Positions 21,468 through 26,697 of a DNA stretch of 26,697 nucleotides are shown here, one piece after another. Position 1 is the first letter of the stretch; every line of letters begins with the position of its first letter. The position numbers and the translations under genes are program-made. The notes under the pieces are model-generated. The model saw nothing but the letters and a program-made list of their open reading frames with translations. It made no database searches and was not told the DNA's origin. The stretch is from DASQGA01 sp035535315 (lineage in GTDB: Bacteria > Actinomycetota > Thermoleophilia > Gaiellales > Gaiellaceae): the NCBI GenBank assembly GCA_035535315.1, contig DATLQD010000141.1, positions 1 to 26,697 of the forward strand, given 5' to 3'.

Positions 21468-22781
21468 ATGCTCAACGTCGCCGTGTCCACTACTGCCAGC
21501 GAGTCGTTCGTCATCGAAGGCGGACGCCCGCTCTCCGGCTCCGTCCGTGCTGCCGGGAACAAGAATGCGGCCCTTCCGATCGTGGCCGCATGTCTCCTGA
21601 CGCAGGAATGGGTGACGCTCACGAACGTCCCCGCGATCACGGACGTCGAGACCATGTTGGAGCTTGTCGCCGATCTCGGAGTCGAGGTCGAGGCACCGGC
21701 TGACGGACGTGTCCGGATCCGGGCCGCAACGATCTCCAAGCATGAGCTCGACGAGGAGCTCTGCAGCAGGATTCGGGCGTCGATCTTGCTCTCCGGGCCC
21801 CTGCTTGCGCGCGAAGGAGAGGCCATCGTTCCGCCGCCGGGCGGAGACGTCATCGGCCGGCGGCGGATAGACACGCACATCGACGCACTCGAACGGCTCG
21901 GTGCCGAGATACACGCGAACAGGCGGCTCAGGATGAAAGCGCCGGCCGGGCTCAAGGGCACGCAGCTCTTCCTCGACGAAGCTTCCGTGACGGGGACCGA
22001 GAACGCGATCATGGCTTCGGCCCTCGCCGCCGGCGAGACGGTGATCGGCAACGCCGCTTGTGAGCCCCACGTGCAGGATCTCTGCAACTTCCTGAACTCC
22101 CTGGGCGCCCGGATCACCGGGATCGGTTCGAACGTCCTGCGGGTCGAGGGCGTCGAGCGGCTCCATGGCGGGGAATGGCGGATTTGCACCGACCACATCG
22201 AGGTCGCGAGCTTCATCGGGCTCGGAGCGGTCACGGAGGGCGAGATGGTGATCGAGGACGTCGATTCCACGCATCTCCTCGGAATCTGGCCCGGGTTCGA
22301 GCGACTCGGCGTGCGCTGGGAGCTCGACGGCACCAGCGTCCGCGTTCCGGGCGGCCAGGATCTCGTGATCCGGGACGATGTCGGTTCCCAGATCCCGAAG
22401 ATCGAAGACGGCCCGTGGCCCTCCTTTCCGGCCGACCTGACGTCGATCGTACTCGCGGTGGCCACTCAGGCGCAGGGCACGGTGTTGATCTTCGAGAAGA
22501 TGTTCGAGAACCGCCTCTTTTTCGTTGACAAGCTGATCAACCTCGGGGCCCGGATCATCCTCTGCGATCCGCATCGGGCGATCGTGAACGGCCCCGCGAA
22601 GCTCTACGGCGACCGCATGGTCAGCCCGGACATCAGGGCAGGCATGGCAATGCTCATCGCCGCGCTCTGCGCGGAGGGCACGTCGACGATCGGGAACGTT
22701 GGCGAGATCGACCGCGGCTACGAGCGGATCGACGACCGCCTCCGCATGCTCGGCGCGAGCATCGAGCGCGTCGAGTCGTAG
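21468..22781 (+). CDS. murA: UDP-N-acetylglucosamine 1-carboxyvinyltransferase MurA (Asp-type active site)
   Basis: MurA transfers enolpyruvate from PEP to UDP-GlcNAc, the first committed step of peptidoglycan synthesis, in the cytoplasm. The 437-aa length is normal. The inside-out alpha/beta barrel motifs are present: GNKNAALPIVAACLL near residue 30 with its catalytic Lys, RIRASILLSGPLLAR, and MFENRLFFVDKLINLGA in the C-terminal half. The mobile catalytic loop reads PPPGGDVIGRRRID, with Asp127 (codon GAC, 21846-21848) where most bacteria have the fosfomycin-reactive Cys (E. coli Cys115). An Asp here is known from Mycobacterium tuberculosis and Chlamydia and makes the enzyme fosfomycin-insensitive. 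No paralogue is in the window. Use of PEP ties it loosely to ppdK. Confidence 0.95.
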   Translation: MLNVAVSTTASESFVIEGGRPLSGSVRAAGNKNAALPIVAACLLTQEWVTLTNVPAITDVETMLELVADLGVEVEAPADGRVRIRAATISKHELDEELCSRIRASILLSGPLLAREGEAIVPPPGGDVIGRRRIDTHIDALERLGAEIHANRRLRMKAPAGLKGTQLFLDEASVTGTENAIMASALAAGETVIGNAACEPHVQDLCNFLNSLGARITGIGSNVLRVEGVERLHGGEWRICTDHIEVASFIGLGAVTEGEMVIEDVDSTHLLGIWPGFERLGVRWELDGTSVRVPGGQDLVIRDDVGSQIPKIEDGPWPSFPADLTSIVLAVATQAQGTVLIFEKMFENRLFFVDKLINLGARIILCDPHRAIVNGPAKLYGDRMVSPDIRAGMAMLIAALCAEGTSTIGNVGEIDRGYERIDDRLRMLGASIERVES

Positions 22782-22832
22782 CTGGTCGATCGGGATGGCC
22801 CTGCCCGTGGAGACGGGCCGCCATTCGTTCGA

Positions 22833-22838
22833 TATGGT
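22833..22838 (+). promoter_or_regulatory. Candidate -10 element for ridA (TATGGT)
   Basis: TATGGT is followed by 10 nt and the GTG at 22849. If this is the -10, the in-frame ATG at 22834 lies inside it and cannot be the start. Confidence 0.35.
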
Positions 22839-22848
22839 GCGGCCCGCC

Positions 22849-23238
22849 GTGTCCAGTAAGGAAGTCATCCGTACGGAGCGCGCCCCCGCACCGTTTCAGG
22901 GGGCGCCGTATTCGCAGGCGATTCGCTTCGACCAGCTCATCTTCGTATCAGGACAGCTTGCGATCGACCCTGAGACAAACGAGATGCTCGGCGGCGGCAT
23001 CGAGGAGCAGACCGAGCAGGTCATGAAGAACCTGCGGGCCATTCTCGAGGAGGCGGGCTCGAGCCCGAAGCAGCTCCTGAAGACGACGATCTACCTCGCG
23101 GACCTCGGCGACTTCGCCGCCATGAACGAGGTCTACGCGAAGCACGTCGGCAATACGCCGCCGGCGCGTGCGACGATCGAGGTCTCAGCGCTCCCACAGG
23201 GGGCGAAGATCGAGATCGAAGCAGTCGCGCACATCTAG
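22849..23238 (+). CDS. ridA: RidA family reactive intermediate (enamine/imine) deaminase
   Basis: This is a 129-aa RidA/YjgF/UK114-family protein. RidA hydrolyses reactive 2-aminoacrylate-type enamines released by PLP enzymes and so protects other PLP enzymes. Family motifs include GAPYSQAIRF near the N-terminus, QLIFVSGQLAIDP, TEQVMKNLRAILEEAGSS, TTIYLADLGDFAAMNEVYAK, and PPARATIEVSALPQGAKIEI with the substrate-binding Arg. The length is normal. I chose the GTG at 22849 (MSSKEVIRTERAPAP); the ATG at 22834 adds five residues and overlaps a likely -10. It follows murA by 67 bp and precedes the DHH-CBS fusion by 42 bp in the same direction. The nearby aminotransferase could be a client, but that is conjecture. 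Confidence 0.93.
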   Translation: MSSKEVIRTERAPAPFQGAPYSQAIRFDQLIFVSGQLAIDPETNEMLGGGIEEQTEQVMKNLRAILEEAGSSPKQLLKTTIYLADLGDFAAMNEVYAKHVGNTPPARATIEVSALPQGAKIEIEAVAHI

Positions 23239-23267
23239 GACGCACAGGAGGCCGCTCCGGCCGCGAC

Positions 23268-23273
23268 TAACCT
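23268..23273 (+). promoter_or_regulatory. Candidate -10 element for the DHH-CBS-nucleotidyltransferase gene (TAACCT)
   Basis: TAACCT is followed by exactly 7 nt and the GTG at 23281, with no Shine-Dalgarno sequence between. This matches the leaderless pattern at ppsR and comB. Confidence 0.4.
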
Positions 23274-23280
23274 TCTCTGT

Positions 23281-25848
23281 GTGGATGTCATCGCCACGCA
23301 CTCGAACACCGACTTCGACGCCTTCGCGTCCATGCTTGCCGTTCGCCGGCTCTATCCGGGCGCCGTCGTCGCCCTTTCCGGGTCCCTGAACCGGAACGTT
23401 CGCGAGTTCTACCGCCTCCACGCCGACGAGCTCGACGTAATCGAGGCCGGCCGGCTCGATGTCGACCGGATCGAGCGCCTGATCCTCATTGAGGCGCTCC
23501 AGCCCGAGCGGCTCGGCGAGCTGGAAGCGGTCGCCAGGAGGCCCGATGTCGACGTCCTAGCCTTCGATCACCACGCGGGCGAGACGACGGACTGGGTCCG
23601 CTCCGAGAACCTCGTCGTCTCCGACGACGGAGCACTCACGACGACGCTCGTCGGCGTGCTCGCAGAGCGCGAGCTGCCGGTCTCGCCGCTCGAGGCAACC
23701 GTGTTCGCGCTCGGGATACACGAGGACACCGGCTCCCTCACCTATCCCGGCGTCACGCGGCGGGACGCGGACGCGCTCGCCTGGTGTCTGCGGCACGGTG
23801 CGCAGCAGGACGTCGTCGCACGCTACCTCCACACGCCTCTCGGGGAGGGTGAGCGAACGCTCCTGGATGCGCTGCTCGGCTCGCTCGAGACCATCGAGGC
23901 CGGGGGCTTCGAGATCCTCCTCGCCGCGGTCTCCTGGCCGATGTACGTCGACGGGATCTCGAACCTGGCTCACAAGCTCGTCGACCTGACCGATTGCCGA
24001 GCGCTCGTCCTCCTCGTCGAGATGGACGGGCGGGTGTTTTGTGTCGTTCGGGCCCGAGTCGCCGAGCTCGACGCCGCCGCAGTGGCCCGGGAGCTCGGGG
24101 GCGGGGGCCATCCGCAGGCGGCTTCGGCGGTCTACCGCGGCCCGCTCGATGATGCACGCGCCGCCGCCGTAGCCGCGCTACCGGGCGCGCTCCGGAAGCC
24201 CTTGGCCGCCGTTGACATCATGTCGCGGCCACCGCGGTTCGTGGAGGCCGAGGACACGGTGGCGCACGCGATGGTGCTCTGCCAGCAGCATCGTCAGAGC
24301 GGCATGCTCATTGGGGAACCTCGTGCCCTAGCCGGAATCGTCACGCGCGAAGACTTGGACAAGGCCATCGGCCATGGGCTCTCCCACGCGCCGGTGAAGT
24401 CGGTGATGAGCTCGAGCGTCGTGACCTGCAGCCCGGAGACCCCGCTTGCAGAGCTGCACCGCCTCCTCGCCTCGACCGACGTGGGGCGCGTGCCTGTGGT
24501 CAGGGAAGGCGAAGTCATCGGAGTCGTCACGCGCAGCGATCTCCTGCGGGCGTTCGAGGAGCCCGTGGGCGTCGGCGAGGAGCGCCCTGAGGCTTCGATC
24601 GCGGAGCAGCTCGCCGGGCTGGAGCGGCTTGCACCCGTCTTCGAGGCCGTACAGGCCGTCAGTGAGGGATACGAAGGCGTCTACCTCGTTGGCGGCGCGG
24701 TCCGCGACGTCCTCATGGGCGAACCTAGCTTCGACGTCGACATCGCGGTCGAGGGAGACGGAATCGCGTTCGCCGACGCTCTCGCCGGCGCACTCGGCGG
24801 CAGGATCGTCCCGCACGAGAAGTTCGGGACGGCGATCGTGATCTCCGCCGACGGCGAGCGCGTAGACGTCGCGACCACGCGGACCGAGTTCTACGACTAT
24901 CCGGCAGCTCTGCCGCGCGTCGAGCGGGCGTCGATCCGCCAGGATCTCTTCCGGCGGGATTTCACGATCAACGCGATGGCCGCCTCGCTTCGTGGCGAGG
25001 ACTTCGGTCGGCTCGTCGACCCCTTCGACGGGCTCAGGGACCTCGAGCGCCGGGTCATACGCGTCCTCCACAACCTCTCGTTCATCGACGACCCGACACG
25101 CATCTTTCGTGCCATTCGCTACGAGAACCGGTACGGCTTTGCGATGGACGCCCATACGGTCGCACTCGCGCGGGCATGCGTCGAGATGGATCTCGTGGGC
25201 GAGCTCTCCTCCGCGCGGCTCAGGGACGAGCTTCAGGCCCTGCTCGGTGAGGCGCGCGTGGGCGAGTCCGTCCTTCGCCTGTCCGAGCTCGGGATCGACC
25301 GGGCCATCCATCCACATCTCACGGCAGACGAGGCGGCAGTGGAGCTGATCAAGAAGCTGGACGGTCTTCGGGACCGCTACACGCCTGAGGTTCCGGCTTG
25401 GCGCCTTCGGCTGGCCGCGCTCGCTCGTACGCTTCCGCCCGACGAGCTCTACGACTGGTTTGCGCGCCTGAAGATCCGGCGGCGCGATGCCGACCTGATC
25501 GCAGACGCCGTCACGGTCGCGCCGAAGCTCAACCTGCGCCTCGAGGACGCTACCGAGCCGGCGGTCGTGTACGCGCTCGTCGCGCCACACGACCCGGACG
25601 GGGCGCTCTTCGCGCTGGCCGTGGCGAAGGGGACCGCGCGCGAGCGGCTCGAGCGGTACTTCGACGAGCTTCGCGGCGTCCGGCTCGAGATCTCCGGCGC
25701 CGATCTGGCCGAGCTCGGAGTCGGCGAGTCACCTCTGGTCGGCGCGATCCTGGAGGAGCTTCTACGCCGCAAGCTAAACGGCGAAGTCGAAGGGCGGGCG
25801 GCGGAGCTCGACGCGGCCCGGGAGCTCCTGGCCGCGGAGCCCGCGTGA
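23281..25848 (+). CDS. DHH phosphoesterase - tandem CBS - tRNA nucleotidyltransferase/poly(A) polymerase fusion
   Basis: This is an 855-aa multidomain protein. Residues 1-305 form a DHH/DHHA1 phosphoesterase: motif I SNTDFDAFAS, DHH at 96-98 (FDHHAGE), GIHEDTGSLTY, and GGGGH ending at His277. Residues ~310-430 are two CBS domains that usually bind adenine nucleotides (MSRPPRFVEAEDTVAHAM and SVVTCSPETPLAEL). Residues ~450-855 are a class II CCA-adding/poly(A) polymerase: VGGAVRD at 470-476, metal-binding Asp485 and Asp487 in FDVDIAVEGD, RRDFTINAMA, and DDPTRIFRAIRYENRYGF. The same architecture is known in Aquifex, Thermotoga and Deinococcus, where such proteins add A or CC to tRNA ends. DHH motif II has Glu71 where Asp is usual. 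The stop overlaps the next start (GTGA). Confidence 0.93.
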   Translation: MDVIATHSNTDFDAFASMLAVRRLYPGAVVALSGSLNRNVREFYRLHADELDVIEAGRLDVDRIERLILIEALQPERLGELEAVARRPDVDVLAFDHHAGETTDWVRSENLVVSDDGALTTTLVGVLAERELPVSPLEATVFALGIHEDTGSLTYPGVTRRDADALAWCLRHGAQQDVVARYLHTPLGEGERTLLDALLGSLETIEAGGFEILLAAVSWPMYVDGISNLAHKLVDLTDCRALVLLVEMDGRVFCVVRARVAELDAAAVARELGGGGHPQAASAVYRGPLDDARAAAVAALPGALRKPLAAVDIMSRPPRFVEAEDTVAHAMVLCQQHRQSGMLIGEPRALAGIVTREDLDKAIGHGLSHAPVKSVMSSSVVTCSPETPLAELHRLLASTDVGRVPVVREGEVIGVVTRSDLLRAFEEPVGVGEERPEASIAEQLAGLERLAPVFEAVQAVSEGYEGVYLVGGAVRDVLMGEPSFDVDIAVEGDGIAFADALAGALGGRIVPHEKFGTAIVISADGERVDVATTRTEFYDYPAALPRVERASIRQDLFRRDFTINAMAASLRGEDFGRLVDPFDGLRDLERRVIRVLHNLSFIDDPTRIFRAIRYENRYGFAMDAHTVALARACVEMDLVGELSSARLRDELQALLGEARVGESVLRLSELGIDRAIHPHLTADEAAVELIKKLDGLRDRYTPEVPAWRLRLAALARTLPPDELYDWFARLKIRRRDADLIADAVTVAPKLNLRLEDATEPAVVYALVAPHDPDGALFALAVAKGTARERLERYFDELRGVRLEISGADLAELGVGESPLVGAILEELLRRKLNGEVEGRAAELDAARELLAAEPA

Positions 25849-26471
25849 ACGACCTCGAGACCTTTCTGTACCTGCTGCCGGTCCTGCTCGCCAGCCTGAC
25901 GCTCCACGAGCTGGCGCACGCCGTCGTCGCGACGCGACTCGGCGACCCGACGCCGCGCGAGCAGGGCCGCCTGACGCTGAACCCGCTCGTGCACATCGAC
26001 CCACTCGGGACGATGATGTTCGCGCTTACGTACTTCCTCACCGGCTTCATCTTCGGCTGGGCGAAACCGGTCCTCGTCGATGCGCGCCGCTTCAGGAGGC
26101 CGAAAGAGTCGATGGCGCTCGTGGCTGCGGCCGGCCCGGCCGTGAACTTCCTGCTCGCACTGGGCTGCGCCGCAATAGGCACCCACGTCGACAACCTCGG
26201 CCCGAGGACCGTCGACGTGCTTGAGCTCGCCTTCGAGCTCAACATCATCCTGGGGCTCTTCAACCTGATCCCCATCCCACCGTTGGACGGTTCTCGAATC
26301 GTCGGGGCGGTGATGTCCAACGCCACGTATGCCAGGTGGGCGGCGCTCGACCAGTACGGGATGCTCGCGCTTTTCGCGATCATCCTGCTCTTCCAGAACG
26401 AGTTCTTCACGCTCTTCCAGAGCGCGTTCGACCGCTCGGCGGACGTGATGATCAGGATCGTCGGAGGATGA
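25845..26471 (+). CDS. Site-2 protease family (M50) membrane metalloprotease
   Basis: This is a 208-aa integral-membrane metalloprotease of the compact M50 group. The zinc site HELAH is at residues 21-25 in the first hydrophobic helix (LLASLTLHELAHAVVATRLG). The third ligand lies in NLIPIPPLDGSRI with Asp148. Between them are the GRLTLNPLVHIDPLGTMM segment and a conserved AAGPAVNFLLAL helix. There are about five hydrophobic segments and no PDZ domain, unlike RseP. Such short members are widespread, and their substrates are mostly unknown. The GTG at 25845 overlaps the stop of the upstream fusion gene by 4 bp, and its own TGA overlaps the ATG of the next gene, so the three are probably coupled. 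Confidence 0.92.
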   Translation: MNDLETFLYLLPVLLASLTLHELAHAVVATRLGDPTPREQGRLTLNPLVHIDPLGTMMFALTYFLTGFIFGWAKPVLVDARRFRRPKESMALVAAAGPAVNFLLALGCAAIGTHVDNLGPRTVDVLELAFELNIILGLFNLIPIPPLDGSRIVGAVMSNATYARWAALDQYGMLALFAIILLFQNEFFTLFQSAFDRSADVMIRIVGG

Positions 26472-26697
26472 AGCTCTTCGAGTGGGAGGCGCCTGGGCCT
26501 TACCGGGTCGCGTTCTCGACCCGACTGGGCGGGGTGAGCGAGGGTCCGTACGCGTCGTTGAATCTCGGCGCGAAGACGGACGACGACTACGACCGGGTCT
26601 CCGAGAACCGGAGACGACTCTGTGCCGAGACGGGCGCTGACGCGACGACCGCCACGATGGGCTACCAGGTGCACGGCTCGAACGTGACGGAGGCGAA
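26468..26697 (+). CDS. YfiH/PgeF-type multicopper (laccase-domain) protein, 5' part
   Basis: This is the first 76 residues of a laccase-domain (DUF152/YfiH) protein, cut by the window end. Family members act as purine nucleoside phosphorylase/adenosine deaminase-like enzymes, and the E. coli member (PgeF) edits peptidoglycan precursors carrying L-Ser. Diagnostic segments are FEWEAPGPYRVAFSTRLGGV, then SLNLGAKTDDDYDRVSENRR and MGYQVHGSNV with the first metal-site His. The ATG at 26468 overlaps the upstream stop as ATGA. A GGAGG lies directly against it, too close to act as a normal ribosome-binding site, so coupling is more likely. The downstream part is outside the window. Confidence 0.9.
   Translation, partial: MKLFEWEAPGPYRVAFSTRLGGVSEGPYASLNLGAKTDDDYDRVSENRRRLCAETGADATTATMGYQVHGSNVTEA

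Noticed and set aside
21452..21703. GTG-initiated open frame just after the murA -10
   Set aside because: It is out of frame with murA, overlaps it entirely and has no recognisable content; the GTG position by the -10 is coincidental.
26463..26467. GGAGG as ribosome-binding site for the YfiH-like gene
   Set aside because: It touches the ATG with no spacer, so it is unlikely to work as a normal Shine-Dalgarno site; the ATGA overlap suggests coupling instead.

Overview
The window is GC-rich chromosomal DNA (close to 70% G+C by eye, not computed) that is almost fully coding. Gene families, heavy GTG/TTG start use, an actinobacterial-type LexA box (GAAC-N4-GTTC) and gene order suggest an actinomycete-lineage bacterium, most likely a deep-branching Actinomycetota such as class Thermoleophilia. 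That placement is inference. I see no phage, IS, CRISPR, tRNA or rRNA. This is a housekeeping and stress-response region, not a mobile island.

Layout. Positions 1-6185 (+): end of glyQ, then glyS, the PPDK regulatory kinase/phosphatase (ppsR family), a 136-bp spacer with three perfect inverted repeats, a 63-aa membrane peptide, and ppdK. ppsR and ppdK are a regulator-target pair: the Thr the regulator would modify is present two residues before the catalytic His of PPDK. 6188-7787: a zinc-ribbon rhomboid protease (-) divergent from a ComB-like phosphatase (+). 7825-8430: a lipoprotein (-). 8532-13646: a translesion-synthesis block. A catalytically dead imuB-like Y-family protein sits behind two tandem LexA boxes and is followed by a small DUF6504-like protein, an inverted TfoX-like gene and error-prone polymerase dnaE2. 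13660-16772 (-): receiver-only regulator, membrane histidine kinase and NarL-type regulator. 16860-18972 (-): DUF72 protein, small acidic protein, glycosyltransferase. 18994-20828 (+): endonuclease/exonuclease/phosphatase-fold protein and class V aminotransferase. 20831-21406 (-): HD hydrolase. 21468-26697 (+): murA (Asp in place of the usual catalytic Cys), ridA, a DHH-CBS-tRNA nucleotidyltransferase fusion, a site-2-type membrane protease, and the start of a YfiH/laccase-domain gene.

Regulatory architecture is the most striking feature. Many starts have a TANNNT hexamer 6-10 nt upstream and no Shine-Dalgarno sequence, as expected for leaderless or near-leaderless transcripts. The divergent pair at 18972/18994 has only 21 bp between starts, and its two -10 candidates overlap on the 7-bp sequence TACAGTA. 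Convergent genes are packed equally tightly: three of five tail-to-tail junctions leave exactly 2 bp between stop codons. I did not find a clearly novel multi-gene system. The best candidates for undescribed biology are the three-hairpin leader at 3236-3343, the shared bidirectional promoter, and the arrangement of the SOS mutagenesis block.
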